A DNA stretch of 64,000 nucleotides from Taeniopygia guttata (taxonomy: Eukaryota; Chordata; Aves; Passeriformes; Estrildidae). Within the stretch, counting starts at the first letter, position 1; the number at the start of each line of letters is the position of its first letter. Shown here in pieces: positions 1 through 14,600 of this stretch. The position numbers and the translations under genes were made by a program. The notes below the pieces were generated by a model. It saw only the letters and a program-made list of their open reading frames with translations, was not told where the DNA came from and ran no database searches. The stretch spans positions 16,100,063 through 16,164,062 of the forward strand of contig NC_133063.1 in assembly GCF_048771995.1 (NCBI RefSeq), read 5' to 3'.

Positions 1-2049
1 CAGACACATAGGCATTATGTGGCCTAAGAGGCAGTCGACATTATGAAATAGAGACTGATGGGGCTTGATATGAAAAGTGATAGAATATTTATCAATTATC
101 AATTGAAGTTCACAAGCCAGTAAAAATACAGCAATAGTTGTAGCAATTTCAAAAATACAAGCTGAAAGCAATATGGACTCTAGCTTACCCAAAAGCCATG
201 GATGAGCCAGAAAAATAGTGTCTGTAATCATACAGAAAAAGTGTTCAGGATTATAACTGATAGCAGTCAAAATCTCTTTTTGAAATGGGAAGATTTGCAC
301 AGTGCCCATGGAAGTGTTTGAGGAGGTGTTTTAGGGGTCAGAAAGTTTCTCAGCTGAGGACAGCATGGCAGTGAAAGCATGGTAGCTGAAAAATTCTTCC
401 CATTTCAAAAAGGGGAAAGCTTCCTCTTCTTTAAAGGAGTCCCATAAACAGTATTTGAGTAAGTACAGTGTTCTGACAATTGGGCATTTGCATTAAAGTT
501 ACTGCTGAAGAAATTTTTCCAGTGTGGTTGAGCAGTGTGAAGAGCTCAACCTGAAAGTTTTGTTTCCAAAGCAAAAGTCATTGAGAAAGTTCAGAGCTCT
601 GATGCATAAATAAAACCTCACAGACTTTTTAGCCCTGGAAGAGTGAGTGCTGAACAATGTTGTTGTAGACTCCTATGGAGATCAAAATTATCCAGGTCAC
701 CCAGCAGGCAGATACAGAAAGCCAGCCTTCCTTGTATGCAGCTCTCTGAACCACTCTGCAGGCATTTAACTAGACTGTTAAGACATTTTGGGGCATTATT
801 TCCTTTCTTTTGTCCTTGACAGAGAGGAAAAATGAAAATGCAGGATACCCTTCCAACCTTGTAGGAACAGTGTGCTCAGAATCAGCAGGTCTGTGTTCAG
901 GGTCACACTCCCCCATGCCAACTGCCAATGCCTCTGTGGTGCACCCAAGACTTTGCATGACATACCCATTCCTAGTCAAAATTTATATCATCCTAGTGAG
1001 ACCCCTCTGTACAATGTACTACATCTCACTGGCTGGAAACATCCTTCTAAGGCCTCCTCTACACTAGGCAGATTTTGGTAGCTATTCAAATTACAGCACT
1101 AAAACCAAATATTAAAAGGTTTAAGGTGAAGAAGGTTAAATTTGTGGAAAGTTTTTTACTATGAAGTCACAAGCGAGTGAGGCCAGTGCCACAGCCCTCT
1201 GTCCCTTAGTCATAAAATCAATGACAAGCTGAAAAAAGAAAACATTATGCTGTGTTTTTTTTTTTATCTGTCCTTTAGCCATCCAACACAAGAAGAGAAA
1301 ACTCCAACTCAGCATTGAGTAAAATCTGGAAGCTACTTAAAAGTTTTGTTCCAGCTGCAGATGGCAATATTCCACCCATTTGTCCCTGCCTGCACTGCTA
1401 GAAGGTTACATGTTCCCTCAGGTCCAGGGCTCATCTGGTAGTCATATCTGAGCCCTGTGCCCATGTACCTGGTTAAATTCCTGTAAGTGGTTGCTTTCAG
1501 TAACTGTGATTTCCATGACCATGACCGTGCATGTCAGGGAGATTTTTGGCACAGGGTACCTTGCCTTTCCCTTTCAGAGGCCAAGCAGATGCTTTATATC
1601 TCCATACAGCAGTGAACCCTCCAAAGCCATGGAAAGCTCAAGGCAGTAGTGTGGCTGCACAGCCCACTGTGTGGCTGAAGTATCACTTGCTCACTAAGCA
1701 GCTGCACAAGGTGAGGGAGAGCACCACTGAGCTCAAAAGCCATGGAGCAGTGGGTGACAGACTTCTTGGGAACTGGAGCATGCAAGTGATGGGACACTTT
1801 TTCCTGCGTACAAGTTTTGTCTCTGTCTCCCTGCTATATTAGAAGGAATGCCTGAGAGAACACCCTGGAAAAGTAGAGAAAGACAACCCAATCTAAATGA
1901 TGACTAGCAACATTAAGACCTTTGAAGCTGGTTCACACACTGCTCAAACTATGGATTTCATAATGTGCAGTTTTTTCTGGTTTTTTGGGTTTTTTTGTGG
2001 CCATTCAGGCTGGTGTACATGACCACTGCTTGACTCCAGTCATTCAAGA
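1..2049. other. non-coding flank beyond the KLF9 3' end
   Basis: No coding exon, RNA gene or repeat family is recognised here. The open frames are short (103 codons or fewer) and have no domain signature. In mammals the neighbour on this side of KLF9 is SMC5, but no SMC5-like coding sequence is visible, so this is probably intergenic DNA. The stretch is moderately AT-rich with short homopolymer runs, such as the T-run near 1254-1264. Confidence 0.5.
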
Positions 2050-5000
2050 CCATGTTTGGGTTTTTTATTCCATTTTTCTTTATTTGGACAATATATATAT
2101 ACATATGTACAAAACCACCTATGCCTACTTTTTTTTTCTTTTCCTTTTTTTACAATTTCATGTGATTTACAAAACAGGACAGCAAAATAACTTATAAAGA
2201 ATACGAATACTGTACAAAAATAAAACTGATTAAACTATTGGGAGTTGGTATTTTACAGTGTTACAGATCACTGGTTTGTAGAACATTTTGAAGCATATGT
2301 GTCCAGTCTGGTGTATGCTGGCCTAAGTCCATCTGCAAGCTGAAAACAGATCTGTAATGTCGGTCATGAAAAAAGTTCAAGAATAAGTATGTTATACAGT
2401 TATACCTTTAAATCCATAATTTCTCTATACTAATGGACTTTCTAAATCAAAGAGAGGAGCTGTCCTAACTTCAACGCTATTAAGTACTTCCAAAATAGTA
2501 TAACAAGTACATAACAGTATTAGAGAACCTGATTTTCCTTTTCCAACGCTTGCAACACTATTCAAAACTTAATTTCAAGATGCAGGGATCTAACCTGCAG
2601 TTTGTTTTAGGTGTTAAAGCTATTGTTTGCTTTTACTGAAAGAAAAAAATAAAACAAAAAACCAAATTAACAAAACAGTACAATGATATCCCCAAACGTG
2701 GTAATTCCCAATGCGTTCTCTTAGAGATTAATGAATCACATTAATCCTCTCTGTCCAGTGCTGAAATACAGCATACACTACCATTTAGGAAGGGTTTTTT
2801 TCAGAAACAGGATCTTGTCACTGGCAGTGGTGACACATGCCTTGCATGCCCCATTGTCCCATGGATTGAAGTACCTCCTGCCTATTTCAGACTTTGCAGG
2901 AACGTTTCTTTAAGTGTGCATTCTACCCCAAATACACAACATGGATACTATAAAGCTGGCCATTTACTTCCATATATCAGTTAATCCTGGTAGTTAAGTG
3001 AACAAAATGTTTACATACTGTTTAGGAGCTGCTTATCAGCTGTGGCTTCTAGTTGTGGTTGATTAGATGTGAGGATCTCTTGTATTTCACAGAATCAGGC
3101 TTTAATTTTCCAGGTGCTGCATATGTCCCACAAAATGGCAACAATCCAGACTGCAGGACGGAGACTTGAAATCTAGCTTGATCTTCAGAGAGAAGAACAA
3201 AGATGAACAAAGATGCACCTTTGAATCTCATCAGGCTGTTTATGGCCCTGACCCTACTCCACAAGGCAGCATTAACAGTTACTGGTAAGCAGAATACTTT
3301 CTGTATTTCTTGATTAATAAAAACACCAACACTACCAGTTTTTATTACAAAGAACCTATGTCCCTATGACTCAATCTGAATACGAGAAATTAAAGTTTGG
3401 TTTCTAAAATAAATGTTTCAAAAAGCTGAAACGGAGGTAGAAAGTGTGCTTGTTTTCCTGATGTCTTCACTGAAGAAAACACATCCCTTTTTATTCCATA
3501 GACTGTTCAATATCCCCAATGCTTTAAAAGAAGTTCTCTTCACATAGACAAAATCTATTATGAACTACACAGGTAAAAACACAGTACGCAAACTGATTTC
3601 TAATGCTGAAAGCCATATACAACTGTAGAGGAAAACACTCTACTCTCCGAGTTCATTTTTTTGTTTCTAGGAAGCAAGCTTTTTATCAGATAAAACAATA
3701 CGATACTGTAATTGCAAGTGTGCTAACAAGATCTTTTATGTACAGAATTTTACAAGATGACCTAAATTCATCTGCAGTGGAGACACTTTGGGTTTCAGTG
3801 TAAATAATCGCAAAATTAATTTAGCCCTAAGTCTGTAGTAGGGCTGCACCTCCCCTTCCTCTTCTGGAGGAAGAGGTAAAAACCAAACAGAAGAACATTT
3901 CTGGAAAAAAATAATGTGTAAACAGAATTCTCCCCCATTATGCAGTTAGGGAGGGGGAAAAAATATCACTGATAACCTCTTAAATTTCATTATTTTAACA
4001 TAAAAAAATTGAAGTCTTCACTAATGATCACATCTAACAATTTTCATTCAGTGGTCTTTCTGCTCCTTTTAAAGATCAAAAATAGCTTTAAAATAAAAGT
4101 TAACATTACTTTTATCACCATTTGACATGCCATGCATGACACAGGTACTAAGTACTAAGAGAAGCTTATGCCATAAAGGAATATTGCAAGATACCTTCTG
4201 TATTTCAAATTAGCTTGTGGTATTCCCCCATACTCCAGAGCAAGAGCAAACAAGAGATTCGGGAGCCCTTCCAAAGTGCTTCTTACAGTAATTTTAGGTG
4301 TTTCCATTATCAGAGTGCTCTTAAGAAAAGGTCTACTCTCTCCATAAACACACACAATTCCCATAGGACTCCAAGGGAGTTAGGCCATGGTATGAAGAGA
4401 ATAAATCTTTAAGGCAAGTGTAGGAAGCGAAAAAACCTTTAAAAAAGCAGCAGTTTGTAAAGATGGTAGCTGCTTTGTGCACCCATTCAAACAAACCACA
4501 GCAGAATAAAGCACTGTTAGTGGTATTTCTGTAGTACAGTACTATATTACTGACAAGTATGGGATCATATGAGAGACATATGCTTCAGCTCCCACATGCC
4601 CACCACATTATCTAGGCTGAGCTGTATTTTTCCAGGTAAGTGAGTAACAGAACTAAATACACACAGAGTCAGAAAATTACTGAGCTCTTTATGGGAATTT
4701 TTTTTCTTTAAGTATCTTCTTCAGTCATACATGTTTTTTCTGGAAAAGTCCAGCTGATATTCAAAAGTATAGTTAATACAAAGAAAAATTAAAAATACCT
4801 GTTTACTCTAATGGGCCTCATTGAGTATAAATTCAGCTTATCTCAGTATATCAATCAGATACTATTGGTAACACACATAATGTTTCTCTTAATAGTCTCT
4901 TTAAGTGCAGGATCGCAGAAGATACACAGAAGTAAACCTACTTCTACAATGTGCTATGGAGTTTTTATCTGAGTTATTTAAGTGACTCGGAAAGTGTTTT

Positions 5001-5426
5001 TACTCGATGGACTCTAAATACAAGCAGCATTACACTGTTCAACAAAACATGTTCATGACACAGCAATCACAAAGACTCTGGGGTCATGCTACTGTAGTGG
5101 CACAGGCCAGACCGCCCAGTCATATGTATGTACACCAGTATCAACGCATTACACTGGAAGAGGTGCTCGCCTCCTCCCTGGCTGCCCCTTCCCTCTTCTC
5201 ACCCCACAGTCCACTTGTTCCAGACTGTTGTTTTCAGGGCAGAGCCAGGAAGATGGCAGGAAGATGGGGAGGCGGATACTGAGTACCCTTTTTTTTTAAT
5301 GCCGGCTACATGTGCTTTTGGACAGCAAGGGTGACCGGCATCGCAGTCAATGCTCGTGTTCTGGCACCACTGCCTGCACCCTCGCCACAGCCTGCTTCTT
5401 CTCCTCCCCCAGGGCCAGCCCTGCCT
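2050..5426 (-). other. KLF9: KLF9 3' untranslated region
   Basis: This stretch runs from the KLF9 stop codon to two closely spaced AATAAA hexamers on the minus strand (plus-strand TTTATT at 2064-2069 and 2079-2084), giving a 3' UTR of about 3.4 kb. From memory, the mammalian KLF9 mRNA also has a 3' UTR of several kilobases, so the length fits. The sequence is AT-rich with no long open frame. Further TTTATT motifs, for example near 3488, could be earlier polyadenylation sites. The exact 3' end is inferred from the hexamers, not from transcript data. Confidence 0.7.
2064..2084 (-). terminator. KLF9: paired AATAAA polyadenylation signals, probable KLF9 transcript end
   Basis: Two canonical AATAAA hexamers on the minus strand lie 15 bp apart (plus-strand 2064-2069 and 2079-2084), just downstream of a TA-dinucleotide stretch at about 2090-2106. 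Cleavage would be expected some 10-30 nt further on, around 2035-2055. They are the most distal good signals that give a 3' UTR of the expected size. Use in vivo is inferred. Confidence 0.55.
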
Positions 5427-5659
5427 TCACAAGGAGCTGCTGGAGCTGGACTTTTTGGATCTCTTGATCATGCTGGGGTGGAATTCGGTGTGGCGGCGGG
5501 CATGCTTGGTCAGGTGGTCGCTTCGCATGAAGCGCTTCTCGCAGAGGGGGCAGCGGAACTGCTTCTCACCGGTGTGGGTTCGGTAGTGCCGCGTCAGCTC
5601 GTCCGAGCGGGAGAACTTCTTAAGGCAGTCGGGCCACGTGCAGGGGAATGGTCGCTCAC
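5427..5659 (-). other. KLF9: KLF9 coding exon 2 (zinc fingers 2 and 3, C-terminus)
   Basis: This 233-nt coding segment starts after the acceptor CCCCACAG (minus strand, 5667-5660). It begins with GT, which completes the glycine codon split from exon 1 (phase 1). It encodes the ERPFPC linker, finger 2 (CTWPDC...H...H), the TGEKQ linker, finger 3 (CPLC...H...H) and the tail [13 protein letters not shown] followed by six serines and leucine. The stop codon TGA is the plus-strand TCA at 5427-5429. Every zinc-coordinating residue is intact. Confidence 0.96.
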
Positions 5660-8600
5660 CTGTGGGGAAGAAAGGATTACGAGAGATTTAGGGGGGCAGG
5701 GGTAATGCAGATCAGCACATGCCAGCTTTGTTGAGGAGCCAGAGAACATACTGCTGAGGGAAAAAAGCTGTTTTTGTTTCCTGCCAGGGTGCCAACGCCT
5801 GTGGAGCTGCTGATAACTCACTTCATCAGGTTTCACTCTCACCTCCAGTAGAAGCCAAAAACTGCTCCAAACACATGAAACTCACATTCTAGTGTAGAAC
5901 CTTACATGACCTGAAGACTGTCAAAACAAGAGATGAGCTCTGCCTTTGCTTGTGTGTTTTTCATACTGTTCTCACTACAGTAGCTTGGGAAAGGTGTGCC
6001 AGAATTATTCTTCTGACACTTCCATTCTACTGAACTATTTGCAGCAGTTAGAACATTATGCAAAAAAAACCATCCTTTAGCTAGGACAAGTCTTTCCAGC
6101 CCAGGAAGAACTGAGTGAGGAGGCACTGGGGAGAACAGTAAAGCCTCAGGGCTGCAAACATGTAGGGTAAAACTGCTGCACCTGCAGAGTAGAGTCCCAT
6201 GCTCCCCTTTCAGCCCTTCCTCTGGAAATCCAAGGTGTTCCAGCAAGTATCAATCTCAGACAGCTGGTCTGAAGACAGGAAAAACACCTAATTATTCACA
6301 CTCTATCAGAATAAGTGTTTGCTATAATGATGAAAAACAAACCCAAACACCTTAACCTAAATGACACCGCAACTTTGCTTTTACAAAACAAGGGTGCAAG
6401 GATTGAAGAGCACTCCACATTATTTTCCTGGCACTCCACATACCTACAGTTCCTCTGTGAGTTCCACAGGCTTTGCCTTCAGGCACAAACACAGTGCCTC
6501 CAAAGCAGCAAGGCTGACCCTAGTACACAGCACAGATGGAAACTAAAGGTGTTTAAGTTCACACAAAAGCTTTCCACTATGCACTGGTGCAGGTTTGATC
6601 CCTTAATTTTCTTTCTTCAGAGCCTCCTGAAGGCAATATAAATGGCAGCTCTGTGACAGCTATTTATAGTCAACCACAAAATACAAAAACTGTTCCGGGG
6701 GTTTTCCAGCTTGGAAGAGCTGGAAAGAAACTCAGGAACTCCAGTATTTCTTAGTACTGTGAGGTTTGGCACAACAGGTGAGCTCACTTTACATTCAAAG
6801 ATAACAAAAAAGGAGTGATTTACAAAGGTGGTCCTGGAGTTCTCCTCAGATACACCAGCAGAGACAAAAAACTACAGACTTGAATGAACAGCCCTGAATC
6901 CAGGAGGACAACAGTCAGTACAAAGTATGGTAGAGTTGCAGGGAAGGACTCACTGATGGCATGCAAAAGGCCAAAGAAGTATAAGGACAGACCAGATAAG
7001 GTGTAGCTACACCAAGGGCCCTGAAAGCCCTAGTAACCTTCCCTGAATAATGCTTCACTGTTTGGGCTCCTAATTATTTGTGCTCCTTAACAAGCAGCTG
7101 CCCTATTCCAGACCAACCAGCGTGCCATGGAGCTGAGCTGGATGAGTAGGACTGTAAGTCACAGAAGAGCACTGGCTGCTGCCGCTGTGCTGCCTCCTTT
7201 GCCTCATGGCCATGCTGGTTCTCAGTCATGGGGGAAGGATGGAGCAGAGGAAGTCAAGCCAGCTGCCTGCCCAAGCCTGGTAGAGGAACAGCTGCCAGCC
7301 ATCGTGAACCAGGCTATTTTGTTTGTTATAAATGCATTTCTTGTCTCCCCGATGTATGCTTTTAGATACGATTGGAAGACCTTCTGAACAACCACCGTAT
7401 AAAAGAAATAAATTAAAACTATGTAGGGTCATGTGTGCATGAACACCATGGCTGCAGCTACACTGTAGAGCAGCATCAGGAGCTGTACAGAGGCCTCACA
7501 ACACCACCCTCGCCCAGTGCCAGCCCTTAGCATCTGAGGCAAGTGTTTCACTTGTGCTGCTCTTTTGCAATCTATCTCATGGTTTCTGTCACAGCTCCTG
7601 GAAGCAGGTGGCAGTAGGAGGTGCAGAACAGCTTTCTTGCCCCCCTGGGAGCATGGGAGGAGTGGTATACATCTTGCACGCGTGGAGCCGTCTAGTATAT
7701 GTCTCTGTGTCAGGCACTTACACCCCAGAGCAGTGGGAGCAGCTGAGGCATCCTGCCTCATCCATCGAAACCACATTTCCAACCATCTACCTTAGGACAG
7801 CTCTTCAGTCTGCAGAAGTGCAGAAGTGCAACTGTAAACAGGGAGATTAGGTGCCTAGGCTGGATAACAAACATCAGCCTCTGGGGAGCAGCACCTGTAT
7901 TTTAGGCATGGTAGTATCTAACCTGAGTGTCTAAAAGTAGTGTTTAATATCTGGCCTCAAGCACCCCTTAGGAGACTGAACTCCTCCCTCATGCCCTCCT
8001 GGAGTTTCACCTGGGAATATAAAATGAGGCCTTGCTTCAGGAATTCCCTCTAACACATGACAGGAGAAGCATGACCTCCACCACTGCTACCCCACAAATC
8101 CATTGGAGATGCCACCAGGGGACAGCACGCTAAGGTTACAGAGCGTAACCACAAAGCTTCAGGGAAAAGCAGGGCTTGCTCAGGACCGCATGAGGATTAC
8201 CTCACCTGCTGTGCCTTTGGTACTGTACTCTGCAGAGAATCAACCCTGGGCCCGGCTGGGGGAGGACACAAAGGCTGCGGGAGCCAGGCATGGTGCAGAG
8301 ACACCTTGCTACAAACAGGAAAGCTGCTGTGCATGAGGACGGGGACAAAGCAGGGATTGCAGCCAGAGATAGATGGCCACACTCCCTTGGAGGCACCTGG
8401 ATGCCACCAGCACAGCCCCCCCAGCCACTGCAGACCTCCCAAGTACAGTAGTAAAGAATGACTTCACCACCTCAGCAATACAAATACAAACCTGCAGAAG
8501 CTGTCACAACCACTTTGGGAGTGCTATAGGAAAGTGGGTACAATCCCTGACACCTAGATGCATTAAACTCCATGTTTCTCAGAGCAGAGACAAGGGGCAG

Positions 8601-11600
8601 GGAGGCTTTTCCAGGCTCTCAGGGGTCATCTCCAAGCCTGAGAATTCACCGCTCTCCTTGGTCACAAAGCTATAAACTTTGAGATGGTACCTCAGTGAGA
8701 GTCTCAGTGTGCAAGACAGGCGTGGAGTGCGTCTCCAGGAAGCACTTAAAGCAAGGTGGAGATGGCTGATGGCATGTGATAACTGTCCACTCTACAAAGA
8801 TAGTGGCTGCATCTGCTATATTTGACATGCTTTCTTTTTGTAGCAGCAGAGATGCCTGTGGAAGAGCCCTCTGAGAAAACAAGTCTTGCAGCTCATATGC
8901 TTGCTGGGCAGGCAGTGGCCTACAGAGCTGCAGTACAAGCTAGTGCTGCCTCCATCTGGAGATACGAACTTCTGTGTCAGCTCAGGCAAGGCAGGTATTT
9001 TCCTCATGATTCTTCTCCCTTGGTTTTGGGGTAGTAATGCTAAAGCTTGAAACAGCAGAATGAAACATCAACACACAGTGCTGTTTTACACTGTTTCCCT
9101 TAGTGGCTGGCTGTATGTTACTGACTTTTAAAGTTATGCCTCCAGTGGGATTTTCCATCAAGAGACGAAGGAAAGGTCAATGGTACATCATGATAATTTG
9201 AAACTATGTGTGATTGGATCCCAGCATAACAGACGAAAGGGGCAAATAATTTTCTTGAAAAAATAAGATGAATATGTATATGCACATATATCCAGAGCAG
9301 CTTACAGAAGGAAAAAATGAATGAAAAACTGATTTCTAGGTAATAGCAACAGGTGCATCTGCAGACTCCCATTCTTTGTGCTGTGTGGCACCAGGAATAG
9401 AGTGAGAGACAGTTTATTCTCAGTATAAGTTAAGAGTGGTTCTTCACTAGTCTTCTCTGCAGTCTGAAGAACTCCTGCAACCCTGGTTTACTTTAAATAC
9501 CATATGGATGTAAAGGTCTTTGCAGATCCTTCGAATCTTAAGCACTCTTGCTACACCTGCCATTTTTTGTTTGTTCCTTTTCCCAACCCTCTACAACAAA
9601 TGTTTCATTTGTTCTTTCTGGGCAAGTATAAACTTTACATCCAAGCTACTGTATATGACCTGAGTCAGGTCCACTTTATTTTAGCTTGAATAGATTAAAA
9701 AAATAATTTTTTTTTTCCCTAGCCTGGAATATTTCAGATTTTTCCACACTGCAGTCTTACACAGAAAGAGTTTCTGAGAAAAGAATACAGAATTGGCATT
9801 AGTAGGCTCATTAACATAAGTACAGGTAGTAGTGGTATCCTGATTAGTCATCTGCCTCCCCAGCACAAAATGCTGCTTTGTGTGTGGATGACTGAGGTTA
9901 GGAGCTGCAGTTCACGGTGGCTTTAGTACACAGAATATCTGCTATCTGTCTCGGGTATCTCTCACTTTTCCCCCCCAGTTATTTGCCCCACACACTCTGA
10001 ACAAGCAATTCCCTGTGGGACACTGGACTTTGACCAAGTGTCCACATGCCAGATATTTTGGTGAAGATAGATGTTCAGGGCAGACAGACTGGAGGCCTTC
10101 CAAGCAGGCTTTTCCTCTTCTGAGATATTCCAACATCAGATCATTAAAACACATGGCAACCAGGTACAAACAGAGAGATCAGCAGCGGTGGATGTTCGGG
10201 ACCACATGCCTGAACCAACGCTTTCTGGAACACCTGAACCACAGTCATTCAACCAGACAACAGACCAAAAAGATGGGATAGGTGACAGATGGATGGGTTC
10301 CAGATTAAACACAACAGGTTGGTTCAAGTATTAAAATGCTGCTTTCAGCAAGTATTTAGGGTGTTCTGACACTCTTAAAACTACCACTCAGCAGCTGCTT
10401 GGACATACAGGTGTTTTGAGTCTCTTTCAAAAGTCCAGATGCAAAACCACCTGCTACAACCTGCTACTGCTGAGTCTAAACTCCAGGAAAATTGTCTTGC
10501 TGTTATCCCACTGTGATACAGTATCAGGTGCAAAGGACGTCCTTTCAGCTTCTCTGCCAGAGCACAAACCTCCTTGATTGTGTTACAGAAGGCTTTCTTT
10601 GGGGGACTGTGCCTCCATACACACAAATGTACACAGAGAGAGAGAGATCAGTCAGGTAAACTACTTGGGAGAAGAAAGATCTTTCCAAATCTCACCAGAG
10701 AGTTAAATCCATGCTTCTGTACCTAAGACAAGAACCTTCAGTAGTATGTTCATGGTTATGTGAGACAAGTTCCTAGCTCTTCTCCTTTCCCAGCTTATCT
10801 TCATATGAATTTCCTCCATTTTGCAGTAATACTTGAATAATAACAACAGTGGAAAGAGACCAACTCCTAGCCTGGTGCTTAGTGCACTTACCTGGGAACA
10901 AGGAAATTGGGTTTAAGCTCCTGTCCTGTATGAATAATCTAATTTCCTTACTAAGATAAAACAGCTTTGACAGGGAAAGGAGGAATGCAATTTCACAAGC
11001 ATTCAGAAAGATAATGTAGCTTTTGATATTTTACTCTGAAATTAGCCAGTGTTTCAACAGACTTTTCTCTCAAGTTTAAGGTATTTATAGAGTACTCTCA
11101 GGCTGCGTACATTCATCATAACCTGAATACAGATGGTGAACCGTACTATCACAAGTAAACAGTGTCTGAAGTATTCTTTCCCATCACTCCCTCAGACCCT
11201 GTTTTTTAAATCTTAAATTGGCCCTTCCTTGCTCTTCCAGCTGCAGGCTTGGAAGCCAGAAGCACAGGAGCAGCAGCCTGGTGCACAACAACACAGCAGC
11301 CAACAGAGAGGAACAAAGGAGTTCCTACAACAATCCTAACAGCTGGCGCTGCAAGAAACACAGGCTAACAAGAGCAGCGACACCCACCACATCGCCTTCA
11401 GTGCCACAGCACAAACACTGTGCAGAACTCGATAAAGCTGCAATTTCAATACATCCATCTGGAAGAAGGAGTTGTGCTCTTATGGATAATGCCTGCTCAC
11501 TGCTTCTGTCCTACATGTGAACTTTGTCATGCTGACTCAACTGATAAACTTTTCTGGAGCACTTTCCCGCAAGTGACAAATACACTTGCTTAAAATCTTA

Positions 11601-14600
11601 ATTTTTTATCAGAAAACAAGACAACTGGGAATTGGACAACTTTGAACTGAATCTTAAGGATTTCTGCCTACCTTACTCAGCTGGCAAGGCTCCCAGTCAG
11701 GATCATCATGTTTCTCCAAGACCTGGAAATATGCTCATTAGAACTCCCGCATTTTGCGCATTTTCATTAACCATGGTATTTCACATGGTAATCTGAGTTT
11801 AACAAAAAAATGTGTTGTTGGCTCCACTTTTTGCTCTTGGGTCCTATTTGCAAGGATCTGGGTAAGTGACATGGCATGAACTGGATAGGAGGGTCTTAAA
11901 ACACTAAATTTCAGGTTATGCTCAAACAAAATTACTGAGAAAGATCTCAGCGAGCAGAGAACTGTCAACATACTAGCATCTGTTTAGTATGTTGAGTGAG
12001 ATAACCTAGAACACAAATAACAAAGCAATACAAGGGCTGGTCCAACACCATGATATCTGGATAGCGGCAATAGGCAGCTGCAGTGCCTGTTCTTATTCTC
12101 TACTGGAAATGCTCCTCTACTTTCCTGTGCAGACTGTCAACCTATGGGTTCATACCTCTTCTGAACCCCTGCTTCCGAGCACTGGTCAGAGCCAAGTGCA
12201 TCAGCTACCTGGTGTAACAAAACTCTTGGCATTGTTTGGATCCAGTTTACATGATGATACAGTTGGCTAAAAAGCCTATCTGAAGAGGGAGAACTTTTCC
12301 CATATCTGGGTTTTGAGCATCTAAACTCTTAATTAAGGGCCTCTGATGTGTATGTGAAATTCCCACCAATCCTCAGCCTCCCCAGGCAAGTAAACACCTA
12401 CAAGTCCAGTAGGAGGAAGCATCTCACAAGCTCCTTTTATGGTGCCTTCCTGGTCGGGAAGGAGGGACAGAGAAGATCTGGTCTCAGTGATCATATGCCC
12501 TTTAACTGGATTATATTCACATTATTATAAGCTTTTGAGGCTAATAATAACACTACACACCTACACCTGTAACCCTACACCTGTCATAACCAAACCTCAA
12601 AACCTACCTATTTAGAGAATTTGTTTCTTCTTAATTTTGAAGGCAACTCTCTGCTTACCTGCTGTTGCTTGTCTTTTTCTTGTTCAGATGGGTCCTTCAC
12701 CTTTTCCCAACCTCTGTACCATTTCCAGGGCTTGAGTCTCACCTAGGCATAGCAGCACAAGCAAGGGGACTGTTTGCACAAGCAGGAAGTGCAGTGGCAT
12801 CTGCTGATCTTTTTCGGTAAGGATCAACTCAAAAGACCATTTCTGATGGATAGCTAATTTGGGCCTTCTGGAAATTGAGCTAGCATTAATCATCAAAGGC
12901 CCAAACTTTAAGCGAACAGTTATACTGACATTTTTATTATCTGAAATACAGAACCTTTGAAACAACAAGTTTAAAGAATGGTTAATAAGATACAGACCTC
13001 TAACCATCAAGTTTTTGCCTTCTACCCTTCTACCTTGATTTGGTATTTTGTTTCTTGCTTTGCATTAGGCTCCCAAAGATGAACTAGTGATTTTTCAGAT
13101 TCCCAGTCACCACACAGAAAGAGAAGTATCCAGAGTTTCCCAACTTGCTTGGTTAGGATTTATGAATAAAGAGAACTGTGAGTATGCACAAGTGCATGGG
13201 TGTGAACAGACCTTTAAGCCATTCTCCAAGATAGAAATACTGGGATTAAATATAAAAAATTAAGAGCAGGAAGCTTCTACTGGTGGCTGCGCACCTATTT
13301 CCATTAAAGGCTACACTGCAGCAAGAAAATTAGTTGGTGGCCTGGTGAAAAATGGCAGAGAGATGAGAGAGACATTATTTGAAAGAAAGGAAATAAAATG
13401 GTACTAAGGAAGGCCCATTAATGCTCTGCAATATACACTTATGAATAACTCCAGAGGTCCCATTGAATCCCACTGTTGCTAAGGAATTGTTGTAATCTAT
13501 AAAAATAATTAACATTATCAGTATCATTTAGCATTTCAGTTAGCTACAATTAACTTCACATTAGGAAGCTCTGAAAGTTCATTACTCCTGGATGTCTGCA
13601 GTGATTTTAATCACACAGAACTACCATGACAGTACATCAATGTTTCTGAGTCAAATGCCTCGTACTTGGAGCTAAGGCCACCCACTTGGGAGCAGCTCAT
13701 ACCACTTCACCAGTACTTATTATAACACTACTGCTTACAGCAGGCTGTGTGGGTTGTACAGTACATGATTTACATGTCACCACACAGAATGCTATCTCAA
13801 CCAACATCTATTCTGGTTCTATTATCAGGGTGGATATTTGAGCGTGGGGTAGTAAATGGAAATGATACTAACGTTTTCTTTGTCACTTATGAGACAACAT
13901 TTTGAAGAGCACCTGTTACACTCAGCCTCCAAAGAGTATCTGAGCTGCAGTCTCTGAGCTGGTAACACAACAACCCTTGGCACTGGTTATGAGGTCAGCG
14001 TATGGTCACCACTGAGCATCCTCTTTCCCAGCTCAGAGAGAAAAGTCTAACTGCAGAGCTCATCACTGAGCCACATTCAGTAATCCTACCCTGCTCTCTC
14101 CAGCCTCTCGAGGTAAGCACCCAGCAGATTTGCCAGCAGGGCACCGGTTGGCAACAATCACCTGAGCCTCTTCCTCTGCAATGCACGCACATCTAGGCAC
14201 ATCAGCGATCTGGAGCAATGGAAGCTGAGCTGGAGCTCAGATGTGGCCATATCCTACCCAACCCATATTAAATTCTACATAAAAGCCTGATGGTACGTTC
14301 CTTGGATGATCAACTCATTTTGTATTACACCATTAACCATCACCACCAACACACAAACCCCAAAAGGTACCATCATTGACAGAACTGATGTAAAGCACAT
14401 GAAATGTCTTGGCAGTGTTTGTCTCCTTTTATTCACTTCTTTCTGTTTCTGAACACAATCCTTTAATTCAGAACATTTTTAAAGCAGCCTTTTGTACTCC
14501 ACTATGAACCCAAGAGCAATTCAGAGCCATAAAGGTTTTTATTCAATCACTTGCACCGAAGGTCTAAAACCAAACAAATAAACAAACAAAAACCACCAAA

